Below the pieces are notes generated by a model. It had not been told where the DNA came from, searched no databases, and saw only the letters and a program-made list of their open reading frames with translations. Of a DNA stretch of 64,000 bases, positions 54,231 through 63,335 are shown one piece after another (position 1 is the first letter of the stretch; each line of letters starts with the position of its first letter). Source of the DNA: Cladopsammia gracilis (lineage: Eukaryota; Cnidaria; Anthozoa; Scleractinia; Dendrophylliidae); assembly GCA_022457155.1 (NCBI GenBank), contig JAJGOT010000130.1, positions 1,045,001 to 1,109,000 of the forward strand, given 5' to 3'. Both the position numbers and the translations under genes were made by a program.

Positions 54231-55299
54231 TCTGTATGCGTTTTACAACAAATTATCCGGTATATTATGCGTAGTCCGTAGTCGGTCGATCCGGTAATTC
54301 GGTAGTCCGTTGTCCATGATGACCACAACGCAGGCTCAAAAATTTAACTTTAAAATGGCGAAGAATGTTTTCCAAACATTTATATGTTGACAGTTTTCGA
54401 TGGCGTTTATGGTTCTCCCGTGGTTTTATAAGTTATTTGTCACTCTTACCGGCATAAACTGGAGCTATTACAACAAGGTAGCAATGAATATTCTCATAGC
54501 AAAGTCAACAGCGATGCGGAACTGCACGATAAATATCGACGAAGAGCTGAATAAGGATATCGAACTTTTATAAAATATACTGGATTTGGCCGGATCGCAA
54601 TGGACCCTAACAATGAGTCTGAAGCACTTAAATGACATGTATGTATCAGCCTTTGCTTTTTTGTGTCCCTTATTGTGCCTGAAAGTAAAATTCAGAGTTA
54701 TTGTAGAGAGGTGTCCCACTGTTTTTTGCATTGAAAATGAAGTACATGTATGAAAGACAGAAACCCTCATTTACAAACCTCATGAAACGTGCTTCAAAAA
54801 GCTTTTCTTGCTAATTCTAGCATTGTTTTAAGCAAAGTGATGCTTAGCTGAACATTTGCTGTCTTTTTCTTGCAATTTCATTAAAATTAAACCACTTTTT
54901 TAATTACCGAATTTTGATGAAATCGCCAGAAATCGTTGAGTGAGGTGCAAAAATTCCTTTATACTAAAAAGCTATTTATTTGCCCAAAAATTTTATCATA
55001 TTTTTCGTAAGCCATTTTTCGGGGGGGACCCTACAACTCAGAGAGAATAAAAAAAATTGACCTTATATTTTGGTACATGTATCTACTCATGACCCTCAAC
55101 CTTTGTGCCAAGTTTGAGCGAAATCGGTGATTTGAGTATTATCACCTCCTGCCTGGTCCTATCGTGGACACTCTCTTAATAAATGAACACTGAATTTGTG
55201 TTGTTCAATTCCTATATCACTGCTCTTCTCCCACGATTTCCTATAACTACAGGTGCGAGAGTTCCATGGAAATAAGCAAACGTGCAGTCCTGCGATTCC

Positions 55300-55384
55300 A
55301 TGCAGCACGTCTGTAGCATGGAAATGCTTTTCCTACTGTCTTTGCTACTGTGGAATGAGAAGAACTGGGTCCTAGCTAGCCAAG
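55300..55384 (+). CDS. Host secreted CUB-domain gene, signal-peptide exon
   Basis: ATG 55300 starts a 28-codon exon with a strong signal sequence (SMEMLFLLSLLLWNEKNWVL, cleavage plausible after LAS) and ends at a consensus donor (CAAG|GTGAGC, intron from 55385) in phase 1. Met at 55318 is an alternative start. The next exon at 56780 begins in the complementary phase: G plus AA gives Glu, leading into Cys-Gly-Ser of a CUB domain. The protein is therefore secreted or membrane-bound outside. The exon begins only 120 bp after the right end of the 5.4-kb TTAA element, so the promoter region may be provided or disturbed by it. Exon prediction rests on signal peptide, splice site and phase. Confidence 0.65.
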
Positions 55385-55569
55385 GTGAGCAGGAAATGTC
55401 TGACAAGCTTACTAGCTAATTAAATTATAAATCACAGACTGTATGGGAAGGTCAGGGAGCAGAAGCCCCCCTTCCCCTCCATCTCTCCATCATGTTTTCC
55501 ATGATTAAAAAAACACACTGAACAGCTTTGATTTTCAACGTTGGTTATATGCCTTGAAAATATCTTGTC

Positions 55570-56356
55570 AAAAATGAGAGTGTTCAGTCGGTAGCTGTCA
55601 AATGAGAGTGTTCAATCGGTAGCTGTCAAATGAGAGTGTTCAGTTGTTAGCTGTCAAATGAGAGTGTTCAGTCGGTAGCTGTCAGATGAGAGTGTTCAGT
55701 CGGTAGCTGTCAAATGAGAGTGTTCAGTCGGTAGCTGTCAAATGAGAGTATTCAGTCGGTAGCTGTCAAATGAGAGTGTTCAGTTTGTAGCTGTCAAATG
55801 AGAGTGTTCAGTCGGTAGCTGTCAAATGAGAGTATTCAGTTGTTAGCTGTCAAATGAGAATGTTCAGTGGGTAGCTGTCAAATGAGAGTGTTCAGTTTGT
55901 AGCTGTCAAATGAGAGTGTTCAGTTGTTAGCTGTCAAATGCGAGTGTTCAATTGGTAGCTGTCAAATGAGAGTGTTCAGTCGGTAGCTGTCAGATGAGAG
56001 TGTTCAGTCGGTAGCTGTCAAATGAGAGTGTTCAGTCGGTAGCTGTCAAATGAGAGTATTCAGTCGGTAGCTGTCAAATGAGAGTGTTCAGTTTGTAGCT
56101 GTCAAATGAGAGTGTTCAGTCGGTAGCTGTCAAATGAGAGTATTCAGTTGTTAGCTGTCAAATGAGAATGTTCAGTGGGTAGCTGTCAAATGAGAGTGTT
56201 CAGTTTGTAGCTGTCAAATGAGAGTGTTCAGTTGTTAGCTGTCAAATGCGAGTGTTCAATTGGTAGCTGTCAAATGAGTGTTCAGTGGGTAGCTGTCAAA
56301 TAAGAGTGTTCAATTGGTAGCTGTCAAATGAGAGTGTTCAGTCGGTAGCTGTCAAA
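55570..56356 (+). repeat. 28-bp minisatellite, ~28 copies, with 11-unit higher-order repeat
   Basis: The unit GAGAGTGTTCAGTCGGTAGC + TGTCAAAT repeats in the intron of the CUB gene. Variant units recur in the same order 308 bp apart (for example the CAGATGAG variant at 55683 and 55991), so a block of 11 units was duplicated. The unit length is not a multiple of three and stops occur in every frame. Confidence 0.9.
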
Positions 56357-56779
56357 GTAAAAGTGTGGATATTTTCCATCCACCAGGCACAAGGTCGTTG
56401 TCGCTCAAAAAATGTTTGCTTTGCTTGTAATTTTCAACAGATTGTTTTACTGTTTCTTTTGTTTTAAAAAAAATCTAGTTTAAGTTTCCCTTCTCCTCAC
56501 CCATAACTGTTATTATGCAGCATTGAGAAACATCGTGCAAACGGTTTTCGAGTTAAAGCTTGTTTTTCATTTTAAAATCATTCTCATTAAAACTTGAACG
56601 ATAATTGAATTGTTTGCACATTCAACCCCACTTTCCCCAGGGACTGAAATGATGACCATGGATTACCAGGTATAAAGGTTCATGCACGTGATCATTTTGA
56701 CGTCTCTGATAGGCTCATGTGCTTATGAATTATTAATTAGTTTTTGAAATGTTGATTAAAGTATACTTTTTTTTTACAG

Positions 56780-56939
56780 AATGTGGCTCAGTGGTAAACA
56801 ATACGCTTACAAGTCCCGGGTATCCAAACAATTACCCGAGTGAAATGGACTGTGAATATTCGGTTCCTGTTCCAGATGGCATGACATTGATAATTACCTT
56901 TCGAAACTTTGAATTGGAGAAGGGCTTTGGAGAATGCGA
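56780..56939 (+). CDS. Host secreted CUB-domain gene, exon with first half of the CUB domain
   Basis: A pyrimidine-rich acceptor (TTTTTTTTTACAG, ending 56779) precedes 160 coding bases ending at the donor GTAAGT (56940-56945). The peptide reads ECGSVVNNTLTSPGYPNNYP, then a Cys-Glu-Tyr and ITFRNFELEKGFGEC. This is the first half of a CUB domain, with its conserved first Cys, the SPGYPNNYP turn, second Cys and the Phe-rich strand ending at the third Cys. The exon ends in phase 2, and the second half (usual Tyr-Asp-Tyr and GxYCG motifs) is not found before 64000. CUB domains mediate extracellular protein and carbohydrate binding in proteases, receptors and matrix proteins; which one this is cannot be told from half a domain. 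Confidence 0.85.
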
Positions 56940-57546
56940 GTAAGTACAGTTCTATTACTATACAGTCGATTCAGATATAATAATCAGCGTTTGAACAAGA
57001 CTTTGTCTTAGAGAGTCATAAATCATGCTGGTAAGCAAAGGCATAAAATGTTAAAGTGCCTATAACCCCAAAAATTTTTGTTTCCTTAAAAAAATCTTAC
57101 TATTTTTCTGAAAAAAATGCCGCAAAAAATTTTGATTTTGCTTAAAACCTCGATTTTTTATGGCCCGCCAACCTGGAGTTCGGCTTTTCAAAATTACCGC
57201 CGCGTTTAAAAAGGCTGGGGCCGAGTGACGTCACGGAAGTATGTTCCCCGTGGCGTCGTCGGGTGTTATCTCAGTCAAGATACCCGGCAGTCTGAAATTT
57301 TTATCGAATTTACACGAAATATCTCGTTTAATTCTTCTGAGAATAATCGATCTTTGTTTAGAAATATTGAGCGATTTCAAATATTATCTCGGCTTCGAAG
57401 TTAAAGAAATTGTCTAGCTTGGGCACACTATAAAATCTTGATGGTTTTGACACTGCACGAAAAAATTCGTGCTGACTCGCCGAGTCAACTCTCACGGGAA
57501 TATCTCCACAAAAATTATCTTTGTTCAGAAATGCCAAGCGATTGTA

Positions 57547-57712
57547 ATAGACCATTTTCGATATATTAAAATTCATACTTGGCTCCGAGGCTTGGGGGAA
57601 TAAAACAAAAGAAATCACATCGAGGTTCAGCGTTGAATTATTCATTTCTTTTATTTTATTCCCCCAAGCCTCGGAGCCAAGTATAATTTTTAATATATCG
57701 AAAATGGTCTAT
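57547..57712. mobile_element. 166-bp palindromic MITE (ATAGACCATTTTCGATATAT arms)
   Basis: Arms of about 69 bp (including ACTTGGCTCCGAGGCTTGGG) are inverse copies with few mismatches, separated by about 28 bp. I recognise the arm as a frequent coral repeat. Nested in the 3.18-kb element. Confidence 0.85.
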
Positions 57713-58179
57713 TGATGTTTTCGTTTTGTAACGGACGAATTCTCCGAGCTTGGGCATACCATAGAATATCGACTGACGGGCATGGTTTTCAAAATATTAT
57801 AGATCATGACCCGGCAGTCTGAAATTCTTACCCGGCGTTTTTCCACGAAAATTTTCAGCAGAATTTTCATTCGAACCTGCTGAGAGTAATCGATTTCTGT
57901 GAATAAATACCAAGCGACTTCTGAACATTGAATTGAACTGAATTGTACACTTCGCCCCGGCATGGATACACATATTTGCTGCGAGCCTTAACGAGGAGCA
58001 ACACTATTTGTGACTGACCGTGTAGGGTCTGGGCGCTATATATGTGGACCCAACACTCGACGATTTTTTAAGGTGGCGATGATTTTGAGTAGCAGCAGTA
58101 TGTAGGATCAGCGGCAGTAGTTGCCGAATTGTGCGTGCCCAGTCCACATGGTCCCTCTGCCAGCTCCCTCTACCCTGTT

Positions 58180-58546
58180 CGCGCTCGATTAGCGAAAAAC
58201 AACCGTATTAGCGCGCGCTGAAATAGCGAATTAATGTCGCGATCACATGGCGAATAAAATTGCCATTTTGAGAGAGAACGATGAATATTTTCGAGTTTCT
58301 GTGCGCGGCTGTTGAAACCCGCAAATGTGTCGACTTCATTTCATGTCATTTAGACGAAATTATGTATCGCGCTCGTTACTAAGATGTGTTTGAGCAATTT
58401 TGAGTGCCATTTCGTTCTTATATAACTTGTAAAATGTGAATTTTTACATTTTTAAACTTTAGTTTGTAATTTGCAGACGCAATTTGACGACATTAAAATC
58501 TCGTTTTGGCGCGCGCCAAGACAGTTGTTTTTCGTTAATCGAGCGC
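58180..58546. mobile_element. ~367-bp MITE with ~38-bp inverted ends (CGCGCTCGATTAGCG)
   Basis: CGCGCTCGATTAGCGAAAAA continuing to CAACCGTATTAGCGCGCG on the left is mirrored at the right end (GCGCGCGCC near 58510, then TTGTTTTTCGTTAATCGAGC) with several mismatches. The interior is AT-rich and non-coding. Confidence 0.65.
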
Positions 58547-59175
58547 ACACACCTAATTGGGTAAATTATTGCATTATCGCTTGTTACGTCGATCGAGCAG
58601 TTTTGCAGTTGATGTCAGCGCGGCCGTGAAAAGTGAATAAATTTGCATTATTTTTATCAGTTACATAAATTTGCACTTTTAGCACACACGACCCACGAAT
58701 AAACTTGATTTGTCAGACACAAATCTCCAACCACAAGTTATAACCAAATATCAGTAATTCAGAAACAAGATTAATATTCATCGATTCAGTTTTGATACTT
58801 CAATTTTCTACTTCAGTTTGAATTCAGATTTATCATGCCAAACGCAATTCTATCAATCTCTTTTAAATATATATCTCCGTTTAACTCCAAAATTTTCAGC
58901 TATTCTTTAAATAACTTTTTTTATGTAGAAATGGAATTCTCAGTTAACTTTCATTTATTTTCAAGTATCGCAAAGTAACCAAAAAAGTAACCAAAGCCGA
59001 GGTTTTGCGTTCTTGCCCGAGGTAAGCTGTTTACTTATTACGCAGAGTTATCATGTCAAACACAATTTTATCAATCGCTAGATATATACAATCATTATAA
59101 GTATTGACACTATTTGATGAGTAACATCGCAGCACTTCACTGGCTCTCAGCTATTTCTAGTATAAATAATATGTA

Positions 59176-59218
59176 CTTATTGACTAAGTGGGGGGGCCGG
59201 ATGGGAAAATATTTGGCT

Positions 59219-59268
<50 letters not shown>

Positions 59269-59316
59269 TCGAGCCAAATATTTTCCCATCCGGCCCGACC
59301 TAACTTAGTCAATAAG
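59176..59316. repeat. 141-bp palindrome (CGAGGTCATGGCG arms)
   Basis: Arms run from CTTATTGACTAAG through GATGGGAAAATATTTGGCTC to GGTCATGGCG and meet at GACCGAGCGCAGCGAGGTC. Only small differences exist between arms. Architecture as in 23292-23476 and 63195-63335. Confidence 0.8.
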
Positions 59317-59814
59317 CATTTTATCATATGACCAAATTGGAGACAAAATTACTTGAAATTTTAACGCGCGAGGCAGTCCGCTTTTGTAGTAGGGCCGTAC
59401 GCCTTTTTCCGGCCCCGCTCGCGCAAATGCGTACGGCCCTCATACGGGACTTTCATCAATGGTTTTGCAAAGAAAAGGTTCGCAGGGCCGTACGGGTCAA
59501 ATGATAATAAATACAACAGAATGCGGTGGCGGAAATCCGCCCTGGGTCGTCTCACATCTTTACTCGATAGCGTATAAACTGAGAGGAACGTGTGTCGAAA
59601 CCATTGGGAGATTTTATAGTAGGCCCAAGCTCGACAATTTCTTCAACTTCGAAGCCAAGATAATATTTTTAATCGCTTGAGATTTCTTAACAAAGATCGA
59701 CTATTCTCAGGAGAACTAAAAGAGATATTTCATGGAAATTCGATAACAATTTCAGACTGCCGGGTATCTTGTATTTTGAAAACACTTCAGAGCTGCGCGG
59801 GTATCTAGACACCA

Positions 59815-59956
59815 CGTTCACAAAATCAACCCATTTCTTGCGTCGCTTTTTGGCTTCAACACGGTCATCATTCAAGTGAGGTATTTTATGAAGCCCAATA
59901 CCTGCCTTTGGGTTCGAAATATTTTTGCAGCCGTAGGCAACACAAGTTGATTTCAC
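59815..59956 (-). CDS. THAP-domain N-terminal exon (partial)
   Basis: The minus-strand frame starts at ATG 59956-59954 and reads MKSTCVAYGCKNISN, then GIGLHKIPHLNDD and KRRKKWVDFV, the first half of a THAP zinc finger. It has the leading C-x4-C pair, the Gly-Leu-His-Lys-Ile-Pro strand and the conserved Trp. The C-terminal Cys-His pair is missing from the frame, which continues without similarity to 59687, so a splice donor probably lies near 59815 (GTGTCTAG or GTGAACGTG upstream of it). THAP fingers occur in P-element-type transposases and in many host regulators. As it lies within a TTAA element's arm, it may be captured or a transposase relic. Confidence 0.6.
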
Positions 59957-60537
59957 AACACAAGCATTTCGCAGAGCTATTTTCGCAGCAACAAGTCACT
60001 GGAAATCCTTGAGATGATAAAAATCCATCTCCTTCCGTGACGTCACTTGACCCAGACCTCGTACTCGGTAATGGAACAAATTATGGCAATTTTTCTTATA
60101 AACTTTGGCGGGATATAAAAAAATCGGGGTTTTAAGAAAAATCAAAATATTTTGCGGCATTTTATTCAAAAAAATGGTAAGATTTTTTTAAGCAAAGAAA
60201 AATTTGGGGGGTTATAGGCACTTTAATATACAGTGGCTTTAGATATAATAATGCTACATACAGTAATGGTATAATCAGCCTTTGAACGATTTTCTTAGTC
60301 ATCATCACCAACCCAGACAAACATCAACAATAAATTTAATTAATTATTGATGCGCTTGAGAGATTGATAAGCAGAAAGGAAGCGTTAGAGTCGCTCGAGG
60401 CGATAACTGAGACTGTGACTCTAGCTTGTTGAGTCAAAATCAAAATTTCCGACAAAACGAGCACGTGCTTTCCTTGGTATGTAATAAAAAATATCCAAAC
60501 AAAGCTGACACTGTTAAGTCTATTTTTGAGATATATA

Positions 60538-62201
60538 CAGGGCATCTGATAGGATGCGGAAAAAAAAAATATGCGGAAATTTGAGGGCATATTATGCGGA
60601 AAACACGTTCGATTATGCGGAAATTTAAAGCGATAATTGGGCCTTTCCAATGTATTTACATCGAACACGTAATGCACGAACGTCAAAATACCTGTCACGG
60701 TGGTCGGTTGCTAGGGCTTTTCCTCCCGCAACTCTCGAAACTGAGAGTTTTAGGCTATAGACAAAAGTAGAATACATCGAATCTAACGAAACTTGGAAGG
60801 AAAGTAGATGGATAAATTACCTATCAATTGATGATTATTTCATCCCATTTGACTGCTATTGTGATGTCATAAATGATGTCCAAATTTGGCATCAGAATTA
60901 AAATTCAGGAAAAAAAGTGTGAAAAATGTTGTATAAGTTTTCAGTATAGAATTCTATGATCTCTGGTGAAAACCCCATCTCAATCGGATAAAAAGACGTA
61001 AAGTTACAGCTAATTAAAGAAATTCAAATTTCCCGCCAAATGACCATATATGGTCAAACTTTAGGGGTATTTAAACGCGAAAACAATGAATGTAGTCGCA
61101 ACGGAGAAAGGACAAAGTTGCATAAAATCAGAATTGTAGTTTTTTCAACTTGGCATATGTTGTGCTATGACGCGTATTTCATCACGAATTACGTCATTGT
61201 GATGTCATAATGACGTAATTCGTGATGAAATACGCGTCATAGTACAACATATGCTAAGTTGAAAAAACTACAATTCTGATTTTATGCAACTTTGTCCTTT
61301 CTCCGTTGCGACTGCATTCATTGTTTTCGCGTTTAAATACCCCTAAAGTTTGACCATATATGGTCATTTGGCGGGAAATTTGAATTTCTTTAATTAGCTG
61401 TAACTTTGCGCCTTTTTATCCGATTGAGATGGGGTTTTCACCAGAAATCATAGAATTCTATACTGAAAACTAATACAACATTTTCACACTTTTTTTTCCT
61501 AAATTTTAATTCTGATACCAAATTTGGACATCATTTATGACGTCACAATAGCAGTCAAATGGGATGAAATAATCATCAATTGATAGGTAATTTATCCATC
61601 TACTTTCCTTCCAAGTTTCGTTAGATTCGATGTATTCTACTTTTGTCTATAGCCTAAAACTCTCAGTTTCGAGAGTTGCGGGAGGAAAAGCCCTAGCAAC
61701 CGACCACCGTGTGTATTAGAACAATGCTCGCTATCTTTGTCAGACATTTTGAAGCTTTTAGCAATGAAGGAACACCGAAGACGAACGAAAGAACGAAATA
61801 ATAAAAATAACGAAATAATAAAAATCGAAGAAAACGAAATAATAAAAATAAAATAATTAAAATAAAGAAGCCAAACAAGCGGCCATCTTGGTTAACCTTA
61901 ATAACCAGGCTAACCACAAAACTAGAATCCAGGTTCATCGCCATCAGACGCGTGGAACGCCTGGAGGTTAAAAATCGCTCGTGAAAAAGGCGGCGGGTTT
62001 TCGTCGATGTTTAGGAGAAAAACTGCTTCAAAATAATCGATCTCTTCGGCTTTTATGTTTATGAGGATGGTTCGCAGCTGCTTTATTGTTAATATTGGGC
62101 AAATGTTTCAGTTTTATGCGGAAAATGCTCCGAAGATGCGGAGGATGCGGAAATAAGAGAATTATGCGGATCCGCATCACCGCATCCTATCAGATGCCCT
62201 G
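60538..62201. mobile_element. 1.66-kb CAGGG-ended inverted-repeat element
   Basis: The ends read CAGGGCATCTGATAGGATGC and exact inverse at 62180-62201; both are flanked by TATATA. CAGGG termini are common in hAT elements, but an 8-bp target duplication is not evident. Subterminal TATGCGGAAA words recur at both ends. Inside is a large palindrome (next entry). No transposase. Confidence 0.75.
60696..61711. repeat. ~1-kb palindrome with 503-bp arms and a 10-nt loop
   Basis: Arms 60696-61198 and 61209-61711 are inverse copies with only scattered mismatches; the tips read CACGGTGGTCGGTTGCTAGG. The loop is GTGATGTCAT. A transcript through it would fold into a long hairpin. It may be an independent fold-back element nested in the CAGGG element. 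Confidence 0.9.
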
Positions 62202-62345
62202 TATATAGTTTTAGAAAATGGTCACACCCACTCAGCCAATCAGTGCCCAGTATTTGTGTGCTCTATATCCCATAAACTGTCTTAAATTATGTAAAGAGGC
62301 GGGGGCTTTGAAGCCCAGGGGAATTGTGGGGTAAAATAACTACTC

Positions 62346-62487
62346 ATTAGTAAGCTCTATATAGAACATACTAATGAATTCTTTTGTTTTCCTTTGTCTT
62401 ACAGCCTAATTAGTATGCTCTATATAGAGCATACTAATGAGAAAATAGAGCATACTAATGAGTATATAGAGCATACTAATGAATTAC
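62346..62487. repeat. TAGAGCATACTAATGA repeats and a 30-bp perfect palindrome
   Basis: TAGAGCATACTAATGA occurs four times, once as TAGAACATACTAATGA, with one inverse copy. At 62409-62438 a direct and an inverse copy meet at CTCTATATAGAG to form a perfect 30-bp palindrome. No gene is attached to it that I can see. Confidence 0.75.
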
Positions 62488-63194
62488 AGGCTGCTAATTT
62501 AAACAAAAACAACAATGACAATTTTATTTGAAGTTTTCGCTTTACATAACTTAAGCAAGAGATTAATCACCAAAATAACAAAACGAAATTCGACTTAACA
62601 ATTTTTAGGAAAAATTAAACGAAAGACTGGGTCTTTCTGCGTGTACCGGTACTCATTGTCTTCTATTGTTTGTGAGGTATTGTATTTTTGGTCTTGTTTT
62701 GCATTTGTATTATTGTCGTTCTTTGTTCCTTTTGTTTTACGTCATCTATCCTCCGGTACACACCGAAACAAACGAAAGACTGGTCTCACCGTGCTTTGGA
62801 ATTCTGTCTCTTTCTGTTTGCTCAATTTCGTTCACTGTCGTAGACTTTTGGAAACGTGCACTTTTGTCGAATTCATATCATCCCCCAAGCACTCGGATAT
62901 GTCTACGCTCTCAAAAGCAAGTAACTCTTGAGTGGCAAGGACGGCCTCAGGTTCCTCGAGCTCTGTACACTGGCTCATAGCCGGAGCAAATGAGCCATCA
63001 AAACAACAAAGAATAAACAAAGCTCCAAAGAAAGAAAAGCATTGTTTTTCGTAAAATTCTACCAACATTACGGCGACATCCAAAACAAAATAACAACGTG
63101 ATTCCCAAGTGTGAATGACACAATTAAAATACGCTCATAAATACAATCTGCATAACATATGTTTTCTTCGCGGATATGACCATTTTCTAAGACG
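62488..63194. other. Spacer with an uncertain minus-strand open frame
   Basis: GTGTACCGGTACTC (62641) and CCGGTACACACCGAAAC (62752) are inversely related and flanked by AAACGAAAGACTGG direct repeats (62617 and 62772), suggesting a ~150-bp insertion. A minus frame 63083-62832 (83 codons, hydrophobic then acidic, two late Cys) might be an exon but has no recognised motif. Confidence 0.35.
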
Positions 63195-63335
63195 GTTAGA
63201 CAATGAACGCTCGTGTCCTGTGGGATATAGCGCCTCTCGCATTAGATAGAAGTGCCACTCGGCTACGCCCTCGTGGACTTCTATCTATGCTCGAGGCACT
63301 ATATCCCATAGAACACTCGCGTTCATTGTCTAACC
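63195..63335. repeat. 141-bp palindrome (GGTTAGACAATGAACGCTCG arms)
   Basis: Arms with GGGATATAGCGCCTC and TAGATAGAAGT(G/C)CAC blocks surround a centre CACTCGGCTACGCCCTCGTG. Same design and same length as 59176-59316. Confidence 0.8.

Larger units (their letters stand above)
49788..55179. mobile_element. 5.39-kb TTAA-flanked element with ~1.2-kb inverted arms
   Basis: TTAA at 49788-49791 and 55176-55179 bound arms that match in inverse orientation from the tips (left GACGGTGTCCACTAG, right tip complement GAGAGTGTCCACGAT, both then CCAGGCAGGAGGTGATAAT) to about 51062 on the left and about 52715 on the right. The right arm has gained a ~130-bp insertion near 52820-52950 and the 1.27-kb repeat at 52965-54230. 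Between the arms lies Penelope-like RT sequence. No transposase is seen. TTAA flanks suggest a piggyBac-type mechanism (inference). Confidence 0.75.
57051..60226. mobile_element. 3.18-kb TTAA-flanked element with inverted ends, in the CUB gene's intron
   Basis: TTAA at 57051-57054 and 60223-60226, tips AGTGCCTATAACCCC inward on both sides. The arms share many blocks in inverse order (CTTAAAACC...GATTTT, GACGTCAC, TACCCGGCAGTCTGAAA, CTTCGAAGTTAAAGAAATTG type) over about 500-800 bp. The interior carries several MITEs and a THAP-domain exon. It lies downstream of the half-CUB exon, probably in an intron. Short similar words (TACAGT.GATT...AGATATAATAAT) stand on both flanks outside the element. 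Confidence 0.7.

Noticed and set aside
55212..55406. 64-codon minus-strand frame
   Set aside because: It is the antisense of the signal-peptide exon of the CUB gene, which has better support (splice donor and matching phase).
55570..56356. CRISPR array
   Set aside because: The 28-bp units are contiguous and carry no unique spacers; the context is eukaryotic.
62641..62980. Plus-strand frames with hydrophobic N-termini
   Set aside because: Overlap an inverted-repeat insertion and show no motif or splice support.
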